64,000 nt of DNA from Silurus meridionalis. Taxonomy: Eukaryota > Chordata > Actinopteri > Siluriformes > Siluridae. Below, one piece after another: positions 11,288 to 26,900 of the stretch. Position 1 is the first letter of the stretch. Each line of letters opens with the position of its first letter. The notes below the pieces were generated by a model. It was not told the DNA's origin, ran no database searches, and saw only the letters and a program-made list of their open reading frames with translations. Where the stretch lies: contig NC_060896.1 in NCBI RefSeq assembly GCF_014805685.1, positions 3,857,389-3,921,388 on the forward strand, written 5' to 3'. A program made the translations under genes and the position numbers.

Positions 11288-14200
11288 GTGAGGCACACAT
11301 TTCTCTCCACACCTCCCTCAATCTCACCATATTCAAAGGTTCTGTAGATTTTAAGATTGTTGGTAGAACTTGATTGAGTTTTTGAGTTCATGGAAGATTC
11401 TGGATTAAATATATCCTGCATGCACAAACATGATCACCCTGAGACCAGGATCAGTGGTTTCTAATTCTGAGAATGTTTATAGAAGAAAGAAATGATGTTG
11501 AACATTAACACTGGTCCACCTAACAGCACACTGGAGACTGTTGGGAAGTGGTACATGGTCCAGGTTTTCCTCAGGGATTTTCCTGCTCATCAGTTCAGAT
11601 GGCAACTTATGATCATTTTAGATGAAGGGTAGAAAAAACATCTGACTTACTTCATTTCTGTTTGCACGACAGATAAAATGCATTGCATAAAGCCGAAGCA
11701 GAACGTGTTACACCTGTAGTGTGTATACTGTTACTCTCATGTTGCACAGCAAACCTGCGAAGGCTACGAGCTCAAATCTATTCCTCTTTTCAGCAGTTAT
11801 GTAACTGTCCATTCAGGTAACATACAAAAATACTATTCAGACCTCTGTATTATTGCAAAAGACTTCTGCAAGCATCGTCCTTGCTCGGGAAGATTTGTAT
11901 TTTTTTTTTGAGCAAAAAATATGGACGACTTCTTAAGAAAAAAAAAATGGTAGACATTGACCGATCGACCTTGGTCTGAAGGATGGAATGACAAAGTGAA
12001 GGAAGAATACGATTATAAGATAAAGATGAACCTTTTTTCGTCCCACAGTAGGGACATTTTCAAATCACCTGCAGTATTCAGTAAATAGCGTCACCACGGC
12101 CCTGTGCAAAGCTTTAAACGCTGTACTCTGAAATGATTGTGTGCTCCATTTAAATACTACCGAGGGTCTATGATATTGCACCCAATCCAGCAAATGTCCA
12201 ATAATATACCATTTATAAACTTCTATTTATTTCTAAGAGGTCCTACTCATGTCCTTGTCCTCATAATGCTTTTTTTAACAAATAATGCATTTAGAAAGAC
12301 GCCGTCCTGTTTCTCTGTTATAGTATACATGCTTTTACAACGGCTTTGTTGTTATAGGAGTCTTGACATTAAGGAGGTCCTGGAAGTGTGACAATAATAA
12401 CATTTAGTATACACAGGGCCGGTTCTAGACATTTGGAGGCCCAAGGCTAAATTTATATTTATATATATACCTTTCCTACACATTTTATTCACTTTTTATT
12501 CATACAAATCCTGTAATCAGTACTTTCATATATTTGGTTAAATGTGCATGTTGCTTAAACTTTAGCTAAGGTCAACACTAAAAAATATAAAAGGTCATCA
12601 GGACCAGCTCTTCTTGGCCATAGTCACCTCGGGCGACTGCTAGTTTTATTTACAAACGTTTATTTTTTTTAGTATTTTGAAAGTCGGCTCCTGACGCGAT
12701 GTCTCTGTACTCAGATCGGATTCAAAGCATCAAACATGCGTACATTTAAAGTCGCATAAAATTCGAATAAACAGGCTGCAAATAACGATCCATCTTCAAA
12801 TGACGCAAATCAGCAAAATCGCCTTTTTTCAATAATGTATTATTATTAGCTTTATTAGCGTAGATGTTAAGCTTTTCGCTTAGCAACCCTCCAAGGGTGC
12901 CGACGGTTTGGGTGCCGTTGGTTCAGTATGCAGAAAATTTGATACACAGTCTCTTCATGCATTCAGATTGTGGGGACCCACATTTAAACGATGACATTAA
13001 CTGGTACCACTTCAGGTATTTTAGATCCAATGTTTAAAGAGTCTAGTCTTACGCTGCCCGTCTTGATTGGAGGCCCAGTCTCCAAGCCCGAGGCCTGTAG
13101 CCAGGCACGTGCACAGGTAGGGCTCAACCTGTGCAGAGCACATGCCCTTTTTGCCCTTACACTCCGAAGTGCCCTTTTTTTGGTGGTGTTACTAAATAAT
13201 CTTGATATAAAAAAAGGGAGGGGGGTGCCCTTTTTCAGTTTCAGCACATGCCCCTCAAAAGGTCTGTGCATGGCCCTGCCTGTAGCTCCACCTATAGCTA
13301 ACGTAGGCCCTGAATGTATGTATTATGTGAGGTCTAAAACAGTCTGCCATGCTGTAATAGAAAAAACATTATTGACAAGCTGCTGTGGGTGGAAACTGTT
13401 TTTGATCACACACCTTAAATTGTATGTGTTTTTTCAGTAAAAGGAAATTTTATCCAGTTGCACCGCAACAGTACTGAAAAACGGTGTATGGTTTCTTCGT
13501 AGTTGCATGATGCACGTGCATGTAGTGACAATAACGTTGCCTTTGCAGACGCAGATCCTCGTCAGCCATATTGTGCGGACGCACAGTTCGTCTGTGGAGA
13601 CGCTGTGTTTCTTCCTGACCTTGCTCTCGGCCACTGTTACCCCAGTGTTTTGTCTCTCAGAGCGCTGGGCTCATCTTCCCTGCGGCTGTTTCATCAACTG
13701 CGGTCAGGACGTCAACTCAGTCTCCTCCGCTAGTGAGTATATTACGAACGCTCCTGTGCACATTCACCATTCAGTAAAGAGATTTTCCGAGATGCATGAC
13801 ACTCGTGTGTGTGTCTTTTCAGTGCACAAACGGAGGTTCGAATTCAACCTCTCCTTCCAGCAAGGGTACGGCATTTACAAGATACCTCACACACCCTCCC
13901 CGACCGTGGAGAAGCCCTGCTACAGCAGTCTTTACGATCACGATTTCTCCAAAAGTCGAGTAGCGATTCTAAGCAGCGGACAAATTACAAATCTGGCCTC
14001 ACGTGACTTTAGGAAGATGGTGGTGGAAGAGGAGGAGGACTGCTCCCTCCACGACAAGCTCCTCTCGGACAGCGTGTCGCAGCAGGTGAGAACAGAAGCT
14101 CCGGAGCAGCTGAACTCCGTGGAGCAGGACGCTTTCGGAAAGGTGTCCCCAGCTGTCTCAGGCTGTGACGGGGAAGACCTGAACCTGGACACTTCTTCAG

Positions 14201-17200
14201 TTTTCGATGGTCCAGAGAGGAGGCTGTCACACGAGGAGTGTCGCAAGATTGAGCTGACCGACTGGGAATGGTGCCGAAGCAAATCGGAGAGAACACCGAG
14301 ACAGGTAGGGTTACACCGTTACGCTCAGAGAAAAAGTTTACAGCTGGCTTTATTCGCCTTTATAATGAACAGGACGTACAAGAATTGCGGGGACCCATGT
14401 GCATGAGGATTAGTGGCAAATCCAATTCACAACAAGTGTCAAAACTGGCAAAGGTCAAACACTGAACAATGAATCCAAAGGGTAGTGAAGTCAAGTCAAG
14501 ACGTTTTTTATTGTTATTTCAACCATATATAGCTGAAGCAGTACACAGTGAAATGGAACAAGAAGTTAATGCTGTTAATACTCAATGGGTCAGAACTGTT
14601 CTGGTAGTAAAAGGGGGACCAACACAATATTAGGCAGGTGGTCATAATATTATGGCTGATCGGTGTATATGAATTGCCACAGTGCCATCTTGGTTCAGCC
14701 TGTTTCTGTTTTCTGTCATTCAAAAAAATCAAGGATCAAATAAGATAACATAAGATAATATGTTATACCTTTATTCGTCCCACAGTGGGGAAATCTCTGT
14801 TATAGCAGCAAAGAAAAAGAAACATAATACAGTATATAGTAAATACACAACAAAATGAATAAATACAAAAGAAGAAGAAAAGAGACCAGGAGTAAGTGGT
14901 TACACTATCAAACATATTGCACACAGGTAATATTGCACGGTTTTACATTAGTGTTATTGCAAACGTGTTGCTTAAAAAACACTGTTATTGTTATTATTGC
15001 TCAGATAAACAGTAATAACAGTGTGTATTATAGTGACTGGTTTCACTGGGAGCAGCTCTGATTGTAAAGTCTAATAGCCGCAGGGAGAAAAGACCTTCTG
15101 TGTCGCTCCTTCAGACAAAGATGCTCGAAGATGAAACTGTTCCATACAGGGGGTAAAAGTCATTCTTCAGTAATGATGATAGTTTAGCTCCTCCTTTTTC
15201 CCACCTCTTACAGTACAGTGTCCAGGGCAATCCCCAAGACTGAGCTGGACTTTCTGATCAGCTTGTCCAGTCTCTTCCTGTCTGCAGTAGAGATGCTGCT
15301 GCACCAGCAGACCACACCATAGAAGATGTCTGAAGCCACCACTGAGTTATAAAAGGTCTTCAGTAGCTCTCCCTGCACTCCAAAAGACCTTCATCTCCTC
15401 AGCAGAAAGAGTCTGCTTTAACCTTTCTTATAAATTCTCTCAGTATTATCTGTCCAGTCCAGTTTGCTGAACACTCAGGTATTTGTAAGAGTCCACTTTC
15501 ACGATGTCCTTTCCCCGAATAATCACTGATCTGGAACAGAAAGAACAATCAGAGGCTCAGAATCTCCACAGAGATGTTGGAAAGACTTCTTTATGATTAC
15601 AAGTTTTACCAAGTAATGTTGAGGGAATGATTAATATTCCGACAAGGAACCTCTGAAGATGTGGGTGGGCCTAAAGGTTTGTCAAACCCAGGGAACCACC
15701 AATTATCCATGTTTGGGTTCTGGTCAAAGAGATATCATTTCATTGTGCGTGAAAAAAACGGTCTGAGAGCATAACCTTTTTCCTTTTACTGCAAATGTAA
15801 CTACTATTACTCAACTGTTATTCGCCTACCTGGCCGGAGCAGATGCAAGTGCAGGAAGCTTTTATACGAGGTACTTTTGAGTTTCCAAAATAAAAGAACA
15901 AATTTCTGGAAACTGCATTTATTTTCCGACATACTCCCCTGCTACATTTATTCACTTATGCCAGTTTATTAAAACGCCTGGAAAGATACGACATAGAAAC
16001 ATTTCTCAGTACACCTGAACCACCCTAGGACAGCCTGCTTCATTTTGTAATCAGGGAACCACCACAGGATCCTGTGGCCATCTTTAAAACATTTACACCA
16101 TTCAAATATCTTACTGCGGCTACAGAGCTCCCAGCGTTCCTGCCACTTTTGGATTATATTCTCTACGTCTTTTCAAAGCACATCATGCGCCTTCTGCGAT
16201 TCGTGCCGGAGCACCACAACGGTGTCAAAACGGCAACATTTGATCTGGTTCTTTTCTTGGGTCAAACCTGTCGAGTAGGGTGGGTGCGGAAGTGAGATCA
16301 TGTGGATCATTCTCCGGCGATCATCATGCACAAGTTGCTGAACGGTCTTGATATTTTCTGGGGTTGAGCTCATTGAAGGTCTTCCTGATCTCTAATCATC
16401 TTCCAGTGATGTTCTTCTGCTTTTGATTACTTCTATTTTTCTCCCTATCCTGAGGCTGCTTCTCTTTCTCTCCCCATCCCGAGGTGTCCTGAGGTTTGGC
16501 CAGCTCCAGTCACGTCCCACCTCATGAAGATTATGGACCTTTGAAGAAGTAGATGCCAAACTTGCAAACATCCTGTACCATCTAGAGACATACCAGTGCC
16601 AATTGGATCGCACTACATGTGTGGAGTTTTGACACTGGACCTCCTGGAGTGTTTAAAGGCTCTGGCATGGAGAAGCTGGTGCTGGATCTGTGATGATCAC
16701 AAATGTTGAACTCAGTAGCTCCTAGTTTTATAACCATAAAGACTGTATAAGACTGTAGAAAGAACATTACTTATAATCGTATACTCCAGTACTCATGTTA
16801 GTTCTCACTCTCCAGTGTTCTGTATTGTTGATAGATTCATGATCAAACTCTTGATGTCACCCAAATGAGGATGGGTTCCCCTTTTGAGTCTGGTTCCTCT
16901 CAAGGTTTCTTCCTCATAACATCTAAGAGAGTTTTTCCTTGCCACAGTTGCCACGGCTGCTCATCAGGATAAATGCACACCGTTCACCTTGACTGTTGAT
17001 TTCTGTAAAGCTGCTTTCAGACAATGTCTGTTGTGAAAAGCGCTATAGAAATAAACTTGACATGACTTGACTTGACTTGACTTGACTGTTGAAGCCACTC
17101 GAAACACTTGGAACAACTCGTTCCACTATTACTAGGACCCATTTTTATGTATGTGGTTATGCCTTGTGTGAAAAGTAAGTTTTTTTATGTTGCCGTGTGT

Positions 17201-17890
17201 AACAGCGGAGAATTAATAATAATAAATAATGATAATTTGTAATCACCAAAGGATTGAGTCGTGCTGTTTATAGTTATACAGACAAATGTAGATATTAATC
17301 ACTGCGTACTGAAACATGGTTCCATCGCCGCCAGTCAGCGCTTTAAAAAATTTGCGCATTCGAAAATTTATGCAGAACACATGCTGTTGTGGCCGCAATG
17401 TTGTGTCTATAGGGCTGTTCAAATGACTAATCGAGCTCAATTTAAATGCGTTAAGGGAGATCATTTATGTTCTGAGCAATCAATTGTAGCTTTGTTTGTC
17501 AGTATATCGGAAGGAAAAAGGTCAGTTTTATTTACATCATGTAGGAAAAAACCTTGTTTTAAGTCAGTACTGAGGTAACGGTACATAACAGAGTGGAGAC
17601 GCTTTTATTAGCGTCGAATGAATAAGCCTTTGTGCTTCTTTAATTCGAATCTACGTTATGAATTTGACGGGTCTGACCTGACAGAAGTTTTTTCAGTCAG
17701 GATGTTTGGCTTTAGAGGTCCAAAACAAGGGAAACGGTGCGGAAAAACACACAATATATCATCGTATCAATCTTTAACACCTCCTGACTAAGCTAAGTTC
17801 ACACATTTACCCACCCACACTCCTACGTATGGACTCACATGCAAACATAATTACCCGTTTGGTGATTGCTTTATGCACACACACTCAGGG

Positions 17891-17954
<64 letters not shown>

Positions 17955-20900
17955 TTAACATATGTGAATCCTTTCTTTTTTGCTGCTTCGCTATAATCTC
18001 CTTCACTATCTGCACCACTAAGGCATCGTGAGAAAGGCAGAATCTTGACATTTTGCTGCTCTGATCCTCAGGGAACATCATGTCCTCTCCCCCTCATCCT
18101 CAAATTAAAAAAAACGGAGAAATAAGGTGCTGTCAGGTGTCAAATCCACACCCCGGCTTCTCCTGGCTTTTATGCACCACTTAATTTTTTCCCTGTAAAA
18201 AGCCTCCTGTTATCTCGTGTCTTCTCTCGTTAAAATATCCTTTAATTAAGCTTGCTTTCTTCTCTGCCCAAATGTGTCCCACTAGCAAGGCTGCTATATC
18301 TAAAAAGTCATTTGTAGACTCGCATGTGCCTCAAAGAAAGCCTTAATCAAGAGCTTTTTCCATAATCTCAACTCAAATCTGCTTTACATTCTAGTAAACA
18401 TGACTTTATGTACTCGTCTCGCTAAATAAAATCTGTTCACTGATCATGGCAGAAATGTCAGGTTTGCTTTTTAAAGAATACTCTCGAGTTCCTTTTAGAA
18501 ATCATGTCAGGTTAGTTTATTTTAGCAAACTGGAGCGAGTTTTATAAATGCTTATGAATATGACTTCAAATATTTCTCACAAATCCTGTCAGGTTAGCTC
18601 TGGTTAGCTCATATAAACCAGGGGAATAAACATGCTTTTTACATGTCACATGTACATTACAGCACAGTGGAATTCTTTCTTCGCATATCCTAGCGATGTT
18701 AGGAAGGGTCAGAGTGCAGGGTCAGCCATGTTACAGAACCCCTGGAAGTTTAAGGGCCCTGCTCAAGAGCCCAAGAGTAGCAGCTTGGCGATAATGAGGC
18801 TTAAACTCCTGACCTTCCATTCAGTAACCCATAGCTTTAACCAATTAACTACTACTTTTCCCTTTAAGAATGAAGATTCTACACTTGTTGTCACATTAGA
18901 GCATCTCAGCTTAGTGTCCAACATTAAATTAATCATTATAAGACTTAGGCATGATTTAAAAATCCGCTCAGGAGACTTTTTGGGTTGTTGTTTGTGTCAT
19001 CGATCTAATAAAACAAAGCTTTCTTTCAGAAATCCTGTCAGTTTAAGAGTGTCAACAATTATGAACATCTTTCCGCAATCCTGTCAGGTTCGTGAATGCT
19101 AGCATTTAAAAAAATAAAATGATTGAGAATCCTTATAGAGTAGCTCATAAACCCACTAGCATTAGCTAGCATTGTTTGGGAATAAAACTAGCAATTGCTA
19201 ACCGTTAAAGATGTCGGAGAGAATCCCTAAACATGCTTTAAGACTCCCTAGCATGATTGGTCACTGTCATGCTAGTGGGCTTTACAAAGTTTCTGAGAAA
19301 TATTAGCACATTAACTTATGTTAAATATAAAGCTAGACTGAATAGTGATTATCAAGAACATAACACCGTCTCAGAAATGTGCACATTAGCTAAATCAGCA
19401 CTGATGATTATGAATATAACACATAGTAGCTCATGTTAGCTAGCTGGAGTGTCAAATCTGGGGACATATTTGGGTATATTTAAGTCAATGGCCTTTTTCT
19501 TCGCATATTTCGCCTTGTTTTGACTTGGCCATGTCACGCTGTGTACCTAGCAGTCATTGATAGTGACTGACCACAGTTCAGGCTGGGAAGAAATCAGCCC
19601 CAGTCTTTTCTAATGGTTTTATTTTCACAAAGCCAATGAGACATTTGCTAACAGCAAATAGTCGGATGAAAATAGCAAACAATAAAACCGTAATTTGTTA
19701 CTCCGTTCAAATGCATCAAATGATCGAAACTTAACGGATCATTTTATAGCATGTTTTAGATATGGAGGGTGTTTTTTTTTCTTTTTAAACGTGTTGACAG
19801 GCTCCCAATGTCATCCTGCACTGTGCTCTGAGGAGATTATTTCACTCCTGGCAAGAGCTTTTCGAATCCATGGTCTTTATTGTCTTCATATTTTTTGTTG
19901 TTTTTTTCAGGCGTTTCTCTATAAATAGCACTGACTTCAGAGCTTCAAGAGACACTTAGAACTGTGAAGGTGAAAATCCGGTTTAATAACTTTGTGCCAT
20001 TCGGGTTTTTAAGTGAAAGGTCAGTTTTTCATTGCCGAGTGTTTCGTCAGGGGAGAAATCTCTCCATCTCTTCTGCCTTTACAGAGACACTCCCAGATGC
20101 AGACGTTGCTTATGCGAAGATAAAGCGTACCTCATCCACTGCTAGCTCTAATACAGGGTTTCATTTGAGAATTCTGTACAACAGGTGCTGTTTGGATTGC
20201 AGTGTGTCTGAGCCTGCTATGATTTGGGGTTACCACAGCAGATCATCCGTCTCCATATTACCCTGTCCTCAACATCTGCCTCTTCCAAACCTGCATCCAC
20301 CTGCATGTCTTCCCTCACCACATCCATAAACCTCCTTCTTGGCCTTTTTCTTTTCCTCCTGACTGACAGTTTCATCCTCAGCATTTTCTACCAATGTACC
20401 ACATGTCCCTCCTCTGCACATATCCAAACCATCTCAAACTAGCATCTTTCACTTTGTCCTACCTGGGCGGTCCCCCTAATAAACCCATTTATAATCCTGT
20501 CCATCCTCACTCCTAATGAAAATCTCAGCATCTTCAGCTCCTCCTTCAACAACCTCCAGGTTCTGTCTTTTATTTAATGCAACTGTCTCTAAACCATACA
20601 ACATACCAGGTCTTAAAACTTTCCCTTTCACTCTTACAGATACTCTTCTATCACACATCACTCCTGCTATCACTCTTCTCCACCCACTCCACCCTGCCTG
20701 CACTCTTTTCTTCACTTCCTCCATTACTGCACAGTTCACTCCAGGGATTTAAACTCATCCACCTTCACCACTTTAACTGCTTGAAGCCTCAGCGCTCCAC
20801 TGCCCTCCCTCTCATTCACACACATGTACTCTGTCAAAAAAATAACTGTAATTGCTCTGCAATTTAAAATAGCAGAGTATCTCATACATCAAAATCTTTG

Positions 20901-23900
20901 AGATATTTAACAACGGCAATACGTTTCACTCATGCACTAGGAGAAGAGCTTACTGGGGTATCTCACTAATGAGATTAACAGATTACACACCGAGTGTGAC
21001 GTCTGTGCAAGCAACATCATAGCCGGCTGGGTTCGTTTCTGCAAGAAAAGATTTTACTTTCTATCAGGATGTAATATTGTTAGAAAGAGGAAAAAAAAAC
21101 AGCATGGAATATTACAGAATAAAATGTAATACAAATTTTGAATGTATTTGTTTATTTATTTATTTTACATTTTTAAGACTTTTTAAAATAGACGATTGAA
21201 AAAACCTTTATGCATCTGCAAAATATTGTAGGTTTCCCTTGTTGTATGCTACAGTGTATGAACTACTACATTGGGAAGCTCCAAGCAGAATAATATTATA
21301 ATTAAATATAAAATTAATAAAATATTAATTATTATTATTAGAAGTAAATTAGTAGAAAAAACAAACAAAAAAAACAATATAAGCATTAAATAAAATGAAA
21401 TGTCACTCCAGCTGATTATTATTACTTATTTAAATGTTTTATTTGTATATTTATTTTAAAATGTTAGGGTTTTATTGTAATAGTATATTTAGGATTATTA
21501 TAATTATATTAATATTATTATGAATAATAATATGGCACAAAGGGCCCCTTTACACATAGAGTAACTCACGTGATATGAAAAAAAAGGTCAAATCCACCTG
21601 AATGACTAGTAATAATCTATCTGAATTCGATCTGAAAGCCTCTTTCATATGTACGGATCCTCTTGACAGCAGGTGTGTGTGTGTGATTCTCTACATAAAA
21701 AAAAAATAGATGTGTAATTTTTCCGCTTAAGTATCTGAAACGGTGCCGTTACGGTGGGTCACATGACCTACCTCGCAGTCCGATTAGCAAAGTCACCTTG
21801 CGTTATGGCCCGCAGCTTTAGAAGCGTCTGGCTGCCTTTAGAGCTGTGCTGAATGTATAATAAATGCTTTTTTTTTCAAGTGAGCTATTTCGAATGCATT
21901 GAATTCATAACCAGAGCATCTAAAAAGCACATAATTGAATTATTTAATTGAAGTCATCAGGGTTTAGAGAGATGTTCTTTGGAATCGAAAGCATTTTCTG
22001 AAAAGAGGTCGTATTTCATACATATTGACCACAAACTGTTCTGTTTGAACTCTGATCAATTATATAGATGTTTGAATACGGTATATACAAGTATAAACAA
22101 ATATATATATAAAATTGGATAAGTGTCTGGTTTTGCTGCCACTTTGCATGCATGAGTGGGACAGAGGAGTGCATTTTAGCTGAGGTTAAGGCCTGTGTTT
22201 TTAAAATGCCATCATGAATTCCTGATGCATGCAAAGCACACCCACACTCAGGACTCGGTGGAAAGGGAATGCACTCACATTCAATTATAAAACGAATCAA
22301 AAGTAGAATGGGATGAGGGGTTGTTTGTGGGGGGGTCCAACAAAATACCTGTTATTCGTTGTATAATGAAATAGCGATCATTCGGATGGTTCTGTTTATT
22401 ATTCTCCATCACCTCTATCGCTCTTCTGGTGCGGCTTTTAAAATATTCTTCATAATGCTATGAGATGGAGCTGAGTATCTACTGGTGATGAAAAAAATTC
22501 TGTCTGGTTTCCAGGATTTGGAAAGTTGGATCAACTTTGAATTGGTTTCGAGGTTTTTTGGGACCACCGAGCACCTCCGAAAACATTTACATTTTGTTCA
22601 AAAGGTTTGGATATTGTATATTAGTATTATTATATTATTATAAATAATACATTGTAGGTTTCGTTATGTAGTTTAAGTAAAAAATGAAACTCGTACCTGT
22701 GCAAATGTAGAATTACATAAAAACTGAAATGACATAAAACAGTTTCATTGCACATAAATAATGAAACAATATGTGGAATATTACGAGGTGCCATCAAAAG
22801 GTTTCGAGACTCGCTCTGTTTACAAGAAAGTACTTTATTGACCTACGTTTACACACCGACACCTTCAAATTGTCTTCTTGCACAGCAATACAGCATCCCC
22901 AGTGTTCCTGCCACTTCTGTCATGTGTCCTGGCAGTCTTCTTTTTAAAGTGTGTGAAGCACCTTCTGCGATTCGGATCAATGCAATGGTGCCAAAACGGC
23001 GACCTTTGAGCCCACCTCGTATGGCTGAAAAAGTCAGGTGCCCCAATACTTTTGGGAATATAGCAAGCAAGCTACAGCAATGCAATATGAGATGCCAGGA
23101 TTTTTATTCTTGCCCTTTAGTCATCTTATTGTTGGCTGTAGCATCACAAGGCTGAAAAAGGCCTGAAATGGATTCTGGAGTCTGTAATTGCTCTGCTTCA
23201 AAAACCACACTTACTTACAAAAGCAAAAACCCTACACAAACATGAGCATTGCGAGCTGTAACACACAGTGCGTACATATCAGGAATGATCCAGGACCACT
23301 GACGGACCTGTAGCCGACTTCGCTCATGTTTCCTTCAACCGTTTGATTAGTGCCTAAAATAGAATTTTAACTGGAGAGAAAACACATTTTCAGGCCATAC
23401 AATAACAACAGATCTTTTATTTCTCAGCCGCCTGGAACGAATATACTCTGATATCGTGTCTCTAAACATCAATCAATATTTCATTTGGTTTACTGGGAGA
23501 TGAGACGCAACACGCCATCGTGAGCAACGCCATGAATCACTATCTATGGAAACAAAACAAGACACATTTGAACCTTTTAGATCTTGCGTTATATGTTACG
23601 TTAATCTTCTATCAATCTACCTCAATATTGCTCCTGCGGCTTTGTAAAATCCAAATCGACTCCAAAAATCCATCTCTCTCAATCCAATAGATCTTGAGAG
23701 CAGATGCCAGGAGCACAATTAATACTGACTCAGAGCACTGGGATGCCCCGGCAAGGAGAGGCGAGGACGCAGATTTTTCCACTGACTAACCAGAACGTTT
23801 CAGTTAACAGGATAGAGAAGGATTGCTTGCTCCAGTCTGAACTTCTCATTTAGTGAGAGATGAAGGAGACAAGCTCATTAACGAAGTCCCTCTAGTGTGT

Positions 23901-26900
23901 GGAAATGGGTAGCTGGAGCAATTAACTCTAAAACATTCATTCTACTGGTGTTGCATATCATCCACATGCAGGTCTCATTCTTCTTCTTCTTCTTCTTCTT
24001 TTTCTTTCGGCTGCTCCCATTAGGGGTCGCCACAGCGGATCATCCGTCTCCATACCACCCTGTCCTCTACATCTGCCTCTTTCACACCAACTACCTGCAT
24101 GTCTTCCCTCACCACATCCATAAACCTCCTTCTTGGCCTTCCTCTTTTCCTCCTACCTGGTGGCTCCATCCTCAGCATTCTTCTACCAATATAATTCATG
24201 TCCCTCCTCTGCACATGTCCAAACCATCTCAATCTCGCCTCCTCACCTTGTCACCAAAACATCCTACATGCGCTGTCCTCTAATAAACTCATTTCTAATC
24301 TTATCCATCCTCGTCACTCCCAACGAAAACCTCAACATCTTCAGCTCTGCTACCTCCAGCTCCACCTCCTGTCTTTTACTCAATGCCACTGTCTCTAATC
24401 CATACAACATCGCAGGTCTCACCACAGTCCTATAAACTTTCCTTTCATTTTGCAGATACCCTACTATCACAAATCACTCCTGTCACTCTTCTCCACCCAC
24501 TCCACCCTGCCTGCACTCTTTTCTTCACTTCTCTAACACACTCTCCATTACTTTGCACTGTTGACCCCAGGTACCTGAATTCCTCCACCTTCTGAAGCTC
24601 TTCTCCCTGCAACCGCACCACTCCACTGCCCTCCCTCTCATTCACACACATGTATTCTGTCTTACTCCTACTGAGTTTCATTCCCCTTCTCTCCAGCGCA
24701 TATCTCCACCTCTCCAGGCTCTTCTCAACCTGCTCCCTACTCACAACAAATCACAATATCATCCGCAAACATCATAGTCCAGGGAGACTCCTGTCTGACC
24801 TCGTCCGTCAACCTGTCCATCACCACTGCAAACAGAAAAGGGCTCAGGGCCGATCCTTGATGCAGTCCAACCTTCACCCTAAACCAGTCTGTCGTACCTA
24901 CTGCACACTTCACTGCTGTCACACTGTCCTCATACATGTCCTGCACCACCCTCACATACTTCTCTGACACACCTGACTTCCTCATACAATACCACAACTC
25001 CTCTCTTGGCACTCTGTCGTACGCTTTCTCTAAATCCACAAATACACAATGCAATTCCTTCTGTCCTTCTCTATACTTCTCCATCAACATCCTCAAAGCA
25101 AATAAGGCATCTGTGGTGCTCTTCCTCGGCATGAAACCATACTGTTGCTCACAGATGGTCACCTCTTCTCTCAACCTGGCTTCCACTACTCTTTCCCATA
25201 ACTTCATGGTGTGACTGATCAACTTAATTCCCCTGTAGTTACTGCAGGTCTGCACATCTCCTTTATGCTTAAAGATCGGTAACATGCAGGTCTCATTAAC
25301 CTCAAGTAATGAAACGTCTATTGTATTAGTAAAAACAGGGGCTGTCAAAATGAGCGTTACAGTTTTTCTCAGTCCCTTTGGAGCGTTTCTCAGATCAGAA
25401 ATGAAATTCTCAAAACTACTTGTTCAAACTTCACATCATTTATTCATTTGTGCTCATAATAAGAAGATTTCTTGTTGCTTTGATCTAATTGCGAATGCTT
25501 GGTACATCATTAATCGATAGCACATACAGTAATGTGTAAATTTGTGCTGTTAAAATTCATAGTTGCCAATTCAGCCTCGTGCATTTTCAATACTTGTAAT
25601 CCAAAGCATAGTTTACATCAGGAAATACTCAAATAAAGCATTGTCATAGTAAAAAAATGACTAAACATTTTGACTATCTTGTTCGTAAACAATGATAAAA
25701 GGACTTGTTGTTTTGATGGCAATGAGATGTTCATTGACAAAATACTCACTTTTGAGAGAAGTACTAAGGATTTTGAGCAAAAAACAGGCTTTTGCAAGAA
25801 ATCCGATGTATTGTGCTGTTTGTACACATAGTTTTGAGAATGCACTTACTGATTTGCAAATCTTAAGGATGATTCAAGAAATGCTCCAAAGCAACTGAGA
25901 AAAACTGTAAATAACGTGTTACAATAAACATTGTTTCACTGATGCGCCAAGTCTCAAATCAAGCACCAAAATCCACCATGATGCGAACAATTAATACCAT
26001 TAAAATGAAAATCGTTAAAATCATTAAAACTGTCCGTGTGGAAACATAAAAGTTCTGTTTGGTGTCCTGATGATTTCATTTAAAACACCGTAATTACTTT
26101 AAAATATTCAACAGAATCTTTGATCTTCATGCTCAATGTTGAGTTTGGTTTTACTAATAATAAACATACATTTGCATAAAGCATCGATATTTGTCTACGG
26201 CCATGTTGATTAAAGTATTAAAAACATACTTAGAACAGCTAAAATGTGCAATTAAGTTAATAAATGTATAATTAAGTAAACATGAGTTTAATTAATGATT
26301 AATTGCAATTAAATATTTAAATCGATTGACAGCCGTAATATATATATATATATATTTCCCCCGAAAAAGCAATATAACATTAAAGTATGTATTCCTTTAA
26401 ATTGTTCCATTTTTAATTGTTTTAATTTTTTTATTTTTTATTAGTCTGTACTCCTGTTTGCAGTGGTGATGGACAGGTTGACAGAAGAGGTCAGACAGGA
26501 GTCTATGATGTTTGCGGATGATATTGTGATTTGTGGTGAGAGTAGGGAGCAGGTGAAGAAGAGCCTGGAGAGGTGGAGGTACACGCTGGAGAGGAGGGGA
26601 ATGAAAGTCAGTAGGAGTAAGACAGAGTACATGTGTATAAATGAGAGGGAGGGCAGTGGAATGGTGCGGTTGCAGGGAGAAGAGGTGGAGAAGGTGGAGG
26701 AGTTCAGGTACCTGGGGTCAACAGTGCAAAGTAATGGAGAGTGTGTTAGAGAAGTGAAGAAAAGAGTGCAGGCAGGGTGGAGTGGGTGGAGAAGAGTGAT
26801 AGCAGGAGTGATTTGTGATAGAAGAGTATCTGTGAGAGTGAAAGGGAAAGTTTATAGGACTGTGGTGAGACCTGAGATGTTGTATGGATTAGAGACAGTG

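Noticed and set aside
12991..13440. 149-residue forward frame before gpr149 exon 2
   Set aside because: It lies in transposon-derived sequence of intron 1, with no homology I recognise and no splice context linking it to the gene.
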